A stretch of 64,000 nucleotides of DNA from Sphingomonas sp. IC-56 (GTDB lineage Bacteria > Pseudomonadota > Alphaproteobacteria > Sphingomonadales > Sphingomonadaceae): NCBI RefSeq assembly GCF_021043375.1, contig NZ_JAJNDV010000008.1:75473-139472 (forward strand), written 5' to 3'. The position numbers and the translations under genes are program-made. The notes beneath the pieces are model-generated. The model had not been told where the DNA came from. It did not search any database and saw only the letters and a list, made by a program, of their open reading frames with translations. Positions 35,825-47,186 of the stretch are shown piece by piece. Position 1 is the stretch's first letter; each line of letters starts with the position of its first letter.

Positions 35825-36538
35825 GTGATCGACACCGCGATCCTGCTCGCGGCGGGCGAAGGCAGCCGCCTTCGCTCGGCCGCCCCGTTCAAGCCGCTGT
35901 GCCGGGTGGGTGGGCATACCTTGCTCGCCCACGCCCTGTACGGCCTGGCACAAGCGGGGCTGTCGCGGGCAGTGATCGTGCTCGGCTACGGCGCCGACAG
36001 CATCGAGGCGCATCTGCGCGCCCGCCGCTGGCCGATCGCCATAGAAACCGTCCGGACCGAGGATCACCTCAAGCCCAACGGCACCTCGGTGCTCGCGGCG
36101 CAGCCCCATATCGCCGGCGGCGAAGCACTGCTGGCGATGTGCGACCACCTCGTCGACCCCATCCTCTACCGCCGCATGGCGCAAGTAGGCGCGGGCGGCG
36201 GCACCCGCCTCGCCATCGACCGCCGCATCGGCAGCGACTGGGTCGACCTGGACGACGTCACCCGCGTCCAGACCCGGGGCGAGCACATCGTCGCCATCGG
36301 CAAGGGCCTGGAGCCCTATGACTGCTTCGACGCCGGCGTCTTCGCCACAGGCCCCGCGCTGTTCGCCGCTTTAGGCCAACTCGCCGCGCCCTCCCTCACC
36401 GAAGGCATGCGGCTCCTGGCCGCGCAGGGCCAGGCGCTGGTTACCGATTGCAGCGACCTCGACTGGATCGACGTCGACGACCAATGGGCGCTGGACAAGG
36501 CGGAACGCTGGCGTGGGGTGGCTGTCGCTCGGGCGTGA
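35825..36538 (+). CDS. NTP-transferase family protein, probable CTP:inositol-1-phosphate cytidylyltransferase
   Basis: 237 aa nucleotidyltransferase. The Rossmann-like start AILLAAGEGSRLRSAAPFKPLCRVGG (5-30) holds the L-A-A-G-x-G-x-R loop and K23; MCDHLVDP supplies a metal-binding Asp. The later part TRLAIDRRIGSDWVDLDDVTRVQ resembles inositol-1-phosphate cytidylyltransferases. It starts with GTG one base after the ino1 TAA. By context the substrate is inositol-1-phosphate with CTP; other sugar-phosphate transferases of this fold are possible, and that uncertainty is why no gene symbol is given. Confidence 0.82.
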   Translation: MIDTAILLAAGEGSRLRSAAPFKPLCRVGGHTLLAHALYGLAQAGLSRAVIVLGYGADSIEAHLRARRWPIAIETVRTEDHLKPNGTSVLAAQPHIAGGEALLAMCDHLVDPILYRRMAQVGAGGGTRLAIDRRIGSDWVDLDDVTRVQTRGEHIVAIGKGLEPYDCFDAGVFATGPALFAALGQLAAPSLTEGMRLLAAQGQALVTDCSDLDWIDVDDQWALDKAERWRGVAVARA

Positions 36539-36917
36539 CTTGGCAAGTACGCCGTCGCCCGTGGTGCTACAGGGTAGCCGGACTATTCGATTTTCGCCCA
36601 AAACTATGCAGACGGGATATAGATCTAGCTGCTCCGCGCCTTGCTAGTGCCATATCGGGCTTAGCAACCCACCTGCGCCCAGTGATACAAGTTCCTGTCA
36701 CCGTGCTCGCGGAGCCGATGAGATCAATGCTTCATCTTAACCGGTGGCAGGATACATCTCTTCGAGAGATGGCTCTCGCTGAGAATCCTACTAGTGCAGC
36801 CGATCACTTCACCGCAACTTTCCTGCCGACGCCGTGCCGTCGAACGAAACGCGCGATTATTGAGTGCTAGTTGCGCTCCACTCGCATTTCCCTAAACTAA
36901 AAATAGGGAGAGGCATT
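36539..36917. other. AT-richer intergenic region before the SIR2 gene
   Basis: About 380 bases with no convincing gene, RNA or repeat. Composition drops visibly in GC from about 36590 and stays low through the SIR2 gene, which suggests that the left edge of an inserted segment lies here. No flanking direct repeat or tRNA was found. Confidence 0.5.
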
Positions 36918-37988
36918 TTGTTCAAATCCAAGACGGTCTTTGTGGTTGGTGCGGGCGCGAGTTGTGAGGCAGGCCTGCCAAGTGGGGAGGCTTTGAAGAC
37001 CAATATCGCCAGAGTGATGGACATCCGCTTCAACGATTGGGGAAGCGAGCTTATCTCGGGCGACTACAGGATGGTGGATGCTCTTCGTGCAGCAGCCCGC
37101 GCAGCCGGGGACGAGCGAGGGAACATCAATCCTTACCTGCACAAAGCATGGCGTATCAGGGATGTGGTTCCAGCGGCAGCTATTTCTATTGATAACTTCC
37201 TAGACGCCCACCGCGGCGATGCCCAGATGGAACTTTGCGGGAAGCTTGGGATAGTGAAGTCCATCTTGGACGCAGAAAAGCAAAGCAAGCTGAAACCGCG
37301 AGAACCGGGCGAAGCAGATTTCACTCTCCGTGACCTCTCCGGCACATGGTACGTCGGCTTTCTCCAGATGCTCACCGAGGGCCTTCGGCGAGGGCATGCT
37401 CATGAAATATTTGATAATGTTAGCATAATCACATTCAATTACGACCGGTGTATTGAACGTTTTTTGGCGCAAGCTCTTGCTGACTACTACGACTTTTCCC
37501 CGTCGGCTTCTCAGGAGATTGTCTCCAACCTCCGCATTTTCCACCCCTATGGCCAAGTCGGGAAACTTCCGTGGCAGATCGAGAGTGGAGGTGTCGCCTT
37601 CGGGTCCGACTACGGAAACCTTCTTCAACTCGCAGGACAGATCAAGACGTTTACAGAAGGCCTAGATGATCAGCAAATTTTGAGCGGCATGCACGACGCA
37701 GTCGGCGATGCCGAGGTTCTGGTCTTTCTAGGATTCGCGTTCCATCCTCTTAACATGGAACTGCTAACACCTGGGTATTCTACAGCTGCTCAACGGATCT
37801 ATGCTACAACCTTGGGGCTATCCGATAGCGACGAAGCCGTCATCGAAGATGATATCCTACGTATGCTCGGCAAAGATGATCTTGCATTTTTCGATCAGCA
37901 GTCACTCAAGCCAGAAATGGCAAAGATGAAGTGCGGCGACTTTTTTCGTCACTACTTTCGAAGCATCAGCGCCGCCCCAGAAGGATGA
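36918..37988 (+). CDS. SIR2-like domain protein, possible NADase of a defence type
   Basis: 356 aa from a TTG at 36918, with GGGAGAGG six bases before and directly followed by the domain; an upstream GTG at 36864 lacks a good ribosome site. The SIR2-like NAD site is KTVFVVGAGASCEAGLPSG (GAGAS at 11-15), with ITFNYDRCIERFL (N174) and IFHPYGQ (H209), the residues used for NAD cleavage in SIR2 effectors, and a late FLGFAFHPLNMELL strand. Composition is AT-richer than the flanks, so transfer is likely. Stand-alone SIR2 proteins of this kind are found in anti-phage systems that deplete NAD, but no defence partner is certain here. Confidence 0.82.
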   Translation: MFKSKTVFVVGAGASCEAGLPSGEALKTNIARVMDIRFNDWGSELISGDYRMVDALRAAARAAGDERGNINPYLHKAWRIRDVVPAAAISIDNFLDAHRGDAQMELCGKLGIVKSILDAEKQSKLKPREPGEADFTLRDLSGTWYVGFLQMLTEGLRRGHAHEIFDNVSIITFNYDRCIERFLAQALADYYDFSPSASQEIVSNLRIFHPYGQVGKLPWQIESGGVAFGSDYGNLLQLAGQIKTFTEGLDDQQILSGMHDAVGDAEVLVFLGFAFHPLNMELLTPGYSTAAQRIYATTLGLSDSDEAVIEDDILRMLGKDDLAFFDQQSLKPEMAKMKCGDFFRHYFRSISAAPEG

Positions 37989-38047
37989 TACGGCAGGAGC
38001 TTTTTCCGGATATTGCTAGCACATCCGAATAGGGGTACATTCGAAGG

Positions 38048-38356
38048 ATGGATTTCTCGATACCAGAGGTTCCACGCCTCAAATCGATTCCGGAACATGC
38101 ATTTGATGCGCTGGTGCTCGAAATTGATCGCTTCCAACAGCGCCTTACGGGAGAACAAGAGGTCGGCGTAGTCGCCAACGGAGCCGGCCTTATAATCCAC
38201 GTGGGCCAACTCCGCTTCTCTGGGCAGATGATCGTGTTCGACGGCGTTGATGGCGACGGTCGTGAAGCTCGCCTTATTCAGCACTATACGCAAGCCAATG
38301 TGCAAATGATCGCGGTTCAAAAGCTTGCCGACCAGCCGCGACGCATCGGATTTTGA
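38048..38356 (+). CDS. DUF6173-like small protein
   Basis: 102 aa. The sequence EVGVVANGAGLIIHVGQLRFSG then MIVFDGVDGDGREARLIQHYTQANVQMIAVQKL and the end PRRIGF follow the pattern I recognise for DUF6173: a helix, a four-strand sheet in which a regulated G.D..G..V.LIQH..Q segment stands out, and a terminal IGF. Function unknown. It follows the SIR2 gene by 59 bases on the same strand, inside the AT-richer insert. The opposite strand also has an open frame here (37952-38320), but the plus frame has the family pattern. Confidence 0.68.
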   Translation: MDFSIPEVPRLKSIPEHAFDALVLEIDRFQQRLTGEQEVGVVANGAGLIIHVGQLRFSGQMIVFDGVDGDGREARLIQHYTQANVQMIAVQKLADQPRRIGF

Positions 38357-38401
38357 TCTAGGCTCCTTAGTGAGTTCTCAGATGAAGCCTCCTAACGCTT
38401 C

Positions 38402-39100
38402 TTAAGGCGCCACTTCCTTCCCCTCATAGTCAAACAGCTTCCCGCTATCCGGCACCTTCAGTTCCTCGATCACGTCGAGCAACTGCATCGCCGCGCGGTC
38501 GGGGGTGAACAGCCGCCCGGCCTGCACATTGCCCTGGAACGGCTTCGACAATGCGGTGTCGACCGTGCCCGGATGCAGCGCCACCACGATCGCGCGGCTG
38601 CCCCGGCGGCGTTCCTCGATCGCCAGCGTGCGGACCATCATGTTGAGCGCCGCCTTGGACGCGCGATAGCCGTACCAGCCGCCGACCTGGTTGTCGCTGA
38701 TCGATCCCACCCGCGCCGACAGCGCCGCGAACACCGCGCGTCCGTCCTTGGGCATCAGCGGCAGGAAGTGCTTTGCCACCAGCGCCGGGCCGATCGTGTT
38801 GACGGCATAGACCTGCGCCAGCCACGCGGGATCGAGGTCGCGCACTGCCTTTTCCGGGCCATGGCTGTCCGCGTGGAGCACCCCTGTCGCGACGATCACC
38901 AGCCCGGGCGCCGGCCCCTTGCCCACCAGGGCCGCCGCGGCGGCGATGCTGGCCTCGTCGCTCAGGTCGAGATGCTGCGCCCCACCGCGCGACCGGGCAA
39001 AACCGTGCACCACGTCAAACGCGCCCTCCTCGATCAGCGCCGCTTCCAACGCGCCGCCGATCCCGCCCGAAGCGCCGATGACCACCGCTGCACCGTTCAT
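38402..39100 (-). CDS. short-chain dehydrogenase (C-factor-like)
   Basis: 232 aa classical SDR. The NAD(P) site is VVIGASGGIGGALEAALIEE; the catalytic YGYRASKAALNMM gives Tyr and Lys (YxxxK), with Ser in the ALSARVGSISDNQVGG strand. The shorter length and the LVIVATGVLHADSHGPEKAVRDL loop suit the CsgA/C-factor-like group. The start overlaps the stop of the upstream gene by four bases (ATGA, 39100-39097), so the two are coupled. Substrate unknown. Confidence 0.9.
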   Translation of the reverse strand: MNGAAVVIGASGGIGGALEAALIEEGAFDVVHGFARSRGGAQHLDLSDEASIAAAAALVGKGPAPGLVIVATGVLHADSHGPEKAVRDLDPAWLAQVYAVNTIGPALVAKHFLPLMPKDGRAVFAALSARVGSISDNQVGGWYGYRASKAALNMMVRTLAIEERRRGSRAIVVALHPGTVDTALSKPFQGNVQAGRLFTPDRAAMQLLDVIEELKVPDSGKLFDYEGKEVAP

Positions 39101-39714
39101 CGCCGCGCCCCCAAACCGCTATTCTCCTCGGTGACAGGCGCCCCCTCACCCCGCTCCAGCGCCGCATACAGCGCCATCCACCGCGGCGTGATCGCGTCCA
39201 GCCGCGCCTGGTCCCGCGGCGTAATCGCATGGTCCACCCCCGGCTCGCCATAGGCGTTGAGGATCTCCGCGCGCTCCCGCGCCACCGCGACATATTCCTC
39301 CGCCACCGCATTGCCCGGCTCCGCGCCCAGCACATTGGCGCGATACCGCAGGGAATCGAACACCGCTTGCGGATCGCTCAGGAACAGCGTGCGCGTCTGC
39401 CCGTACAGCATCGGCGTCACGTCGATCAGCCTGCCCTCCGGGCTCCGCCAGATGCCATGATGCTCCGCCTCGAAATAGCGCCCCGGCCAGCGCCAGATCG
39501 CCCAGCCATAGGCCACTTCGCCGCCACCCCGCGCCACCGCTGCTGCGGCATTGTCGAAGCAATAGGCGATGCGCGCCGCCTCGCCCGGCACCACGTCCAC
39601 ATATTCGGGCACGCCGGGCGCCACTGTGACGCAGAACGCCAGCACCGCATCATCGATCACCTGCGGCGTATCCGTACCCAACGCATGCTCCTGCGAGTCT
39701 CCAAGCCCAGGCAC
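39097..39714 (-). CDS. hypothetical protein coupled to an SDR
   Basis: 205 aa, no signal peptide. Visible features are an alpha/beta N-terminal half with VAYGWAIWRWPGRYFEAEHHGIWRSPEG, which has the look of a catalytic groove rich in Trp and His, and a helical C-terminal half. I do not recognise the family with certainty. The four-base overlap with the SDR downstream suggests the two products work together. Codon use is like the core genome. Confidence 0.65.
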   Translation of the reverse strand: MPGLGDSQEHALGTDTPQVIDDAVLAFCVTVAPGVPEYVDVVPGEAARIAYCFDNAAAAVARGGGEVAYGWAIWRWPGRYFEAEHHGIWRSPEGRLIDVTPMLYGQTRTLFLSDPQAVFDSLRYRANVLGAEPGNAVAEEYVAVARERAEILNAYGEPGVDHAITPRDQARLDAITPRWMALYAALERGEGAPVTEENSGLGARR

Positions 39715-39753
39715 TTCGCCCCAACCGAGCCGTCGCGCAAGGCCGGCAACCGC

Positions 39754-41454
39754 CTACAGCAAGCTGGCCTGCGCGCCCGGCTGGTGCGAGGCCCGCGTCT
39801 CGACGCGCGCCGCCCGGCGATTGGGACTCACCAGCGGCGGCAGCTTGGGCTTCAGCCCGCCGAACAGCTCCGCCAGCGTGAAGATCTGGAGCCGCGGAAA
39901 GCGCCCGAACTCCATCTCGGCAATCCCGTGCGCCGCGGCCTCTTCCGCCATCCCGCGCGTCGGCAGCCCTGCGCACACGAATACGCCCAAAGGGTGCTTG
40001 TCCCGCTGCATCACGCCCCAAAGATCGCGCACCATCGCCGGGTTGATGTGGGTGCCGGCCTTCACGGAAATCACCCCGGTCTCCGGCTTGGCCCCGCGCC
40101 CAAGATAATAGAAGTACCCGTCGACCCCCTTGTCGCCGCCCTTCTTGCCACCCATCCACGGCCACCCACCCAGCTTCAGCGTGATCCAGGCCTGGAACTG
40201 GTGCGGATCGTCGCGCGCCAGCCGCTGGGCCGAAGCAAGATCGCGCGGCACGCCCACGGTCTCGAACTCCACGCCGTCACCATAACCCTCGCGCAGCCGC
40301 TTCTCGATCAGCCCGATCGCCAGATGCGTGACATCGATCCCGATCCACCGACGCCCAAGCTTCTGCGCCGCATCGACCGCCGTCCCGCACCCGCAGAAGG
40401 GATCAAGCACGACATCGCCCGGGTTGGAGGAGGCGGTTATGATCCGCTCCAGCAGGGCACGCGGCTTCTGGGTCGGATAGCCGAGCCGCTCCTGTGCCTG
40501 CGAATTAAGCGGCGGAATATCATCCCACAAGTTCTGCATGGGGCGGCCACCACGCTCATCCAGATAAAGCTTCAGCCGCAATCGTCCGTCGGACTTGGCT
40601 GGATAGTGGAGCAGGCCCTCCTCATCATATTGCCGCATCTTGTTCTGGGTACACGTCCAGCCATTGGGATGAGGCTTGTAGGTAATGCCGTTTAGCGCCG
40701 CGTAGTCATAGTGCAGATTGGGCCTCACGCCCGGGTTGCGCATGTCTCGCGTGGTGAAGCGTCGGCCACTCGCGTCAACTTGATTATACTTGGTGTCGAT
40801 GTGCTTCTCGGAGAGCGGCATCATCGGTTTGTTCCAGACGGGACTTGGCCCCTTCGAGTAGTAGAAGATCGTGTCGGTCACGTCGCCATAAGTAGCGGAG
40901 ACGTTGCCGTGCGCACTGGTCCGCTTCCAGACGATCTCGTTCCGGTACCTCTCCAACCCAAACACCGCGTCCAGCACCAGCTTGAGGTAATGGCTCGCCG
41001 TCGGATCGCAGTGCAGGTACAGGCTCCCGGTCGGCTTCAGCACGCGGTGCAGTTCCACCAGCCGCACCGCCATCATCGCCAGGTACGCCAGCATCGCGTT
41101 CGTGCCGATCGACGCGCGCATCGCCTGCATTAGCGTGTGCAGTGCATGATTGCCGCTATGCATGATGTCGAGCAGCGCCTCCTCGGCGGCAGGTCCCCAA
41201 CTCCAGGTGTCGTCGAACGCCTCGATGCTGGCGTCAGCACCCGACCCGATCGGCGACTTGAACAGGATGTTGTAGCTCGCATTCGAATTGAACGGCGGAT
41301 CCAGGTAGATCAGGTCGACGCTTTCGTCCGGCACATGCTCGCGCAGGACATCGAGATTATCTCCATAATAGAGCTGGCTCAACGCGTCGTCTCTCCAGTG
41401 ACGTGACCCGGTGCGAGGCAGTACTTGATCAAAACGTGAGCGGTTGCCGAACAT
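39754..41454 (-). CDS. DNA methyltransferase fused to an Mrr-like nuclease domain
   Basis: 566 aa. Residues 1-400 are a beta-class amino-methyltransferase: catalytic DPPF at 52-55 comes before the SAM-binding DPFCGCGTA at 351-359, with the target-recognition part between. Residues about 420-530 add a nuclease-like unit with DKGVDGY (441-447) and VISVKAG (461-467), the D-x(n)-(S/Q)xK pattern of PD-(D/E)xK Mrr-type enzymes. One chain may therefore both modify and cut or sense DNA. The C-terminal 40 residues are a Pro/Arg-rich extension. No separate restriction or specificity gene adjoins it; uvrA diverges 189 bases away. Confidence 0.87.
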   Translation of the reverse strand: MFGNRSRFDQVLPRTGSRHWRDDALSQLYYGDNLDVLREHVPDESVDLIYLDPPFNSNASYNILFKSPIGSGADASIEAFDDTWSWGPAAEEALLDIMHSGNHALHTLMQAMRASIGTNAMLAYLAMMAVRLVELHRVLKPTGSLYLHCDPTASHYLKLVLDAVFGLERYRNEIVWKRTSAHGNVSATYGDVTDTIFYYSKGPSPVWNKPMMPLSEKHIDTKYNQVDASGRRFTTRDMRNPGVRPNLHYDYAALNGITYKPHPNGWTCTQNKMRQYDEEGLLHYPAKSDGRLRLKLYLDERGGRPMQNLWDDIPPLNSQAQERLGYPTQKPRALLERIITASSNPGDVVLDPFCGCGTAVDAAQKLGRRWIGIDVTHLAIGLIEKRLREGYGDGVEFETVGVPRDLASAQRLARDDPHQFQAWITLKLGGWPWMGGKKGGDKGVDGYFYYLGRGAKPETGVISVKAGTHINPAMVRDLWGVMQRDKHPLGVFVCAGLPTRGMAEEAAAHGIAEMEFGRFPRLQIFTLAELFGGLKPKLPPLVSPNRRAARVETRASHQPGAQASLL

Positions 41455-41621
41455 TGTCCGTTACGGAGCAGCGCTCCCTCCCCAGAACCCCGCAACAGCA
41501 TGGGCCGCGAGAGATGGCGGGCCAGAACAGCTGCCTCCGTTTCGGTGCTTTCGTCCGCGCAAGCCGCCACGCTGGCGAAACCCGATCGCTCTTCCTATCT
41601 CCGGCTCTGGCACTCCCTTTA

Positions 41622-41636
41622 GAACAAAGCTAGAAC
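41622..41636 (+). promoter_or_regulatory. SOS box (LexA site) of uvrA
   Basis: GAAC-AAAGCTA-GAAC, the direct-repeat GTTC-N7-GTTC LexA site of alphaproteobacteria read on the other strand, seven bases before the uvrA ATG. The position lets LexA cover the transcription start or ribosome site. Confidence 0.85.
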
Positions 41637-41643
41637 CCACCGC

Positions 41644-44574
<2,931 letters not shown>

Positions 44575-44579
44575 CCTTG

Positions 44580-44636
44580 CCTCTCCCCAATAGGGAGAGG
44601 GAGGGACCCGTCGCGCAGCGATGGGAGGGAGAGGGG
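44580..44636. repeat. CTCTCCC-type palindromic repeat after uvrA
   Basis: CCTCTCCC (44580-44587) pairs with GGGAGAGG (44593-44600); a second G-rich arm (GGGAGGGAGAGGGGC) ends the element at 44636. It is related to the element between dnaK and dnaJ and may slow transcription out of uvrA. Confidence 0.55.
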
Positions 44637-44637
44637 C

Positions 44638-44970
44638 ATGACCGAAGCACCGGACGCCGAGCAGGACCTGCAAGCCCATTTCGAAGCCGAGGACATGCGC
44701 CTCCGCGTCCAGATCGCCGGCTATGCCGGCGTCGCGGTGGTGGTGCTGCTCATAGCGCTCGCGCCGATGCTTTCCGGCCTGAATATCGCCGGCGACGGGT
44801 GGCGCCTATTCGTCTGGGCGACCGTCTCTCTACCGCTGCTGACCATCACCGGCCTGGCTTGGAAACGTGGCCGCTTCCGCATGGCGAGCGGCCATGTCCA
44901 TCGCGGCTGGATCGTCCGCGCAGCAGCGGTGTTGGTCCTTGCTTTGTCGTTCGGGTTTTTCTGGTTCTGA
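44638..44970 (+). CDS. hypothetical membrane protein, three helices
   Basis: 110 aa. A short acidic N-terminus (MTEAPDAEQDLQAHFEAEDM) and three membrane helices at about 27-45, 58-74 and 91-110, the last ending FGFFWF. No conserved domain is recognised. It starts two bases after the repeat element behind uvrA, and its GC and codon use still match the core genome. The AT-rich insert begins just past its stop. Confidence 0.68.
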   Translation: MTEAPDAEQDLQAHFEAEDMRLRVQIAGYAGVAVVVLLIALAPMLSGLNIAGDGWRLFVWATVSLPLLTITGLAWKRGRFRMASGHVHRGWIVRAAAVLVLALSFGFFWF

Positions 44971-45163
44971 TAACCTCACGCAGGGCAATTGCCAGACGGT
45001 GGATAGTAGGAGATCGTGCTAGGGTGCGCACCAGATTAGCACGGTGTACTGCAGAGCTATCCGGGGACGCCTGCCACCCGATTCAAGGCGAAGTAGGTTG
45101 CGAAAGGCGAGAGCTAAGAATCAATCGCTGCTGCGCCTTTGTTGAGGATCATAGGAGACGATT

Positions 45164-46651
45164 GTGGCAAGAGGTGACAGGAGCAAGAGCAGACATCGCG
45201 GATCACGAATTCGAGATCATCATCGAGAAGGTAAGCGCCTCTTGCCACCTTATGCCAGGCTCCCTGGATCAGTGGAACTTTCCTCATGGAGGGATGAAAG
45301 GTTACCAGAAGTTATTTGGGCGGCATTGATATGCACCAGGTTAACTCGGGATTTGTATTTAGGTATATTTAGAGATATATCTATAGCGACGAAGGATAAC
45401 TCTGAACTAGTTTTCGAGGGGATGGGCCACTCAAGGCTAGCCAAGCTTTCAGCCGATGAATTCAAGACATTGCTAGCTCCTGTGCTAAACTTAAAGGATG
45501 CGGTTGCAGCCCTAGCCCCACTCCGGTTGCTGCCAGATCTACCTGATATCCAGCATTGGCTTCCTTACATTCCCGACATTACAAACACTCAAGAAGCATG
45601 GACCAGCCTAGCTGAAGCAATTGCTGCGAATTCATGGCATCAATCGGAAAGCGCCACTGATATTAGGTGGCTTAAGGTCATCACGATGATCACAGCGGGA
45701 AAGATAAACTATCCCGGTGAGATGGCAGAATCATTTCAGTCAATCCTCGGATACCCTGCTGTTGGCGACATGCGGAAAGTGCGCCCATTAATTCGCGCAA
45801 CTGAAATGGCGTTCGCCATGCCGATAGCCGATCCTACGTCGTCACACTGGCCGCTAAACTTCTGGAAGGTATGCCTAAACTTAACGGGCTGTGTTCCGGC
45901 TCCCATAAGACAGCCTCAGGATATCAACGTCTCTAAGATGATTGATGAGACAATAAGAATTTACGCTGTAGCAGCGGAGCATTTTCATAACTCTATCAGC
46001 ACTACAGACATAGATGACCGCCTTGATGGCACCTTTGGCCTAACTTTATACGGCATAGTCACGCAGATCACGCTGCTGATGTCAGATTCCCATCAGAGGG
46101 TTCAAGGTAGACTTCTTGTTAGAACCCTTGTGGAAATATACATCACACTCTCTTTCCTAATAAAAAAAGATGATGATGTTTTTTGGAAAAGGTATCGTAA
46201 TTATGGCAGCGGTCAAGCTAAGCTCGCCTACCTAAAATTGATAGATCTGGATAGCGATGAAGTACCATCGTATGTTCGGTTAAATGAGCTTGAGGAATTA
46301 GCTAACGAAGACCGCTGGCAGGAGTTTGTAGAAATAGATCTTGGCAACTGGGCGAAGCTGGATTTAAGGAGAATGAGCGAGGAAGCGGGAGTCAAAGACG
46401 TGTATGATCGTTATTATTCCTGGCCTTCTGGCTTTGTTCATGGGCAATGGTCAGCAGTAAGAGACACAGTTTTTGACCTCTGTGTTAATCCGCTGCATCG
46501 TTATCATAGAATACCATCACCACCACGACTGGACATGGGCAGTGTCGCTCCAGACGGAGCAAAGCTAGTGAACTTAATTCTCGATCTGCTCAATCAAGCT
46601 TACCCTCCTTTCAAGCCGCGCCTGAAGGTAAAACACGGCATCCAAGATTAA
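45164..46651 (+). CDS. DUF5677-like protein in an AT-rich segment
   Basis: 495 aa from a GTG start. An N-terminal GKRLLPPYARLP and SSWRDERLPEVIWAALIC, then a long helical body and the later WKRYRNYGSGQ, YYSWPSGFVHGQW (a His/Trp-rich site that typifies DUF5677-type all-alpha proteins) and a helical end. DUF5677 proteins are of unknown function and often sit in variable islands. Base composition is clearly AT-richer than both flanks, so the gene was probably acquired. The first 25 residues are basic and unusual, and the true start may be later. Confidence 0.72.
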   Translation: MARGDRSKSRHRGSRIRDHHREGKRLLPPYARLPGSVELSSWRDERLPEVIWAALICTRLTRDLYLGIFRDISIATKDNSELVFEGMGHSRLAKLSADEFKTLLAPVLNLKDAVAALAPLRLLPDLPDIQHWLPYIPDITNTQEAWTSLAEAIAANSWHQSESATDIRWLKVITMITAGKINYPGEMAESFQSILGYPAVGDMRKVRPLIRATEMAFAMPIADPTSSHWPLNFWKVCLNLTGCVPAPIRQPQDINVSKMIDETIRIYAVAAEHFHNSISTTDIDDRLDGTFGLTLYGIVTQITLLMSDSHQRVQGRLLVRTLVEIYITLSFLIKKDDDVFWKRYRNYGSGQAKLAYLKLIDLDSDEVPSYVRLNELEELANEDRWQEFVEIDLGNWAKLDLRRMSEEAGVKDVYDRYYSWPSGFVHGQWSAVRDTVFDLCVNPLHRYHRIPSPPRLDMGSVAPDGAKLVNLILDLLNQAYPPFKPRLKVKHGIQD

Positions 46652-46743
46652 GAACCGGACGCGTCAAATCATTTCACAGTTCTTGGTAAGCGCTCGTGCA
46701 GCCGATCGCTCCAAAAAAACTCTTATGATTGCATGCTAGAACC

Positions 46744-47178
46744 ATGCCCCACCTCCCCACCAACCCGGCCCATCTCGGCCCCGGCGCCACCGCATCGGTC
46801 GAGCCCGAGTTCACCGGCATGGAATGGTACGCCGCCTACACCGCGCGCCACGCGGCCGACGGGATCGAGGGTCGGCTCGTGTCGCAATACAGCTTCACCG
46901 AAAGCTGGGACTCGTGGGAGGTCCACCCGCACGGCGCGGAGATGGTGATCTGCACCGCCGGCACCCTGACGCTCCACCAGGAGCATCCCGACGGCAGCAC
47001 CGAAACCGCCACCCTCCACGCGGGCGACTATGCCATCAACCCGCCCGGCACGACCGGGGTCCCCGCAAAGTAACACTTTGCGGGGTGGTGTGGGCACACC
47101 GCCGACGTGGCGCAAGGCACCACCGCCACCGCGATCTTCATCACGCCGGGCGAAGGCACCACCCACCGCCCGCGCTGA
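46744..47178 (+). pseudogene. cupin gene interrupted by a stem-loop with an in-frame stop
   Basis: The frame from ATG 46744 reads as a cupin: MPHLPTNPAHLG, then GMEWYAAYTARHAADG, the metal-binding region SWEVHPHGAEMVICTAGTLTL and HAGDYAINPPGT. At 47071-47073 it meets TAA within a 25-base perfect hairpin. Reading on in the same frame gives GHTADVAQGTTATAIFITPGEG and THRPR, exactly what such cupins show after PPGT. So about 13 extra codons with a stop have entered one gene (expected PPGTWHTAD). The product would lack its last strands. A sequencing artefact is possible but less likely for a symmetric insert. Confidence 0.75.
47061..47085. repeat. perfect stem-loop inside the cupin gene
   Basis: CCCCGCAAAGT (47061-47071), loop AAC, ACTTTGCGGGG (47075-47085): an 11-base perfect stem. 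It brings the premature TAA and is absent from the gene's expected sequence, so it looks like an inserted element. No target-site duplication was clear. Confidence 0.8.
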
Positions 47179-47186
47179 GCCGCGCC

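Noticed and set aside
37952..38320. 122-codon minus-strand frame overlapping the DUF6173-like gene
   Set aside because: The plus frame ends with the LIQH..Q and IGF pattern; the minus frame has no recognised feature.
45164..45330. possible frameshift at the start of the DUF5677-like gene
   Set aside because: Another frame reads DHEFEIIIEKVSASCH here, but the family pattern GKRLLPPYARLP and SSWRDERLPEVIW is continuous in the called frame.
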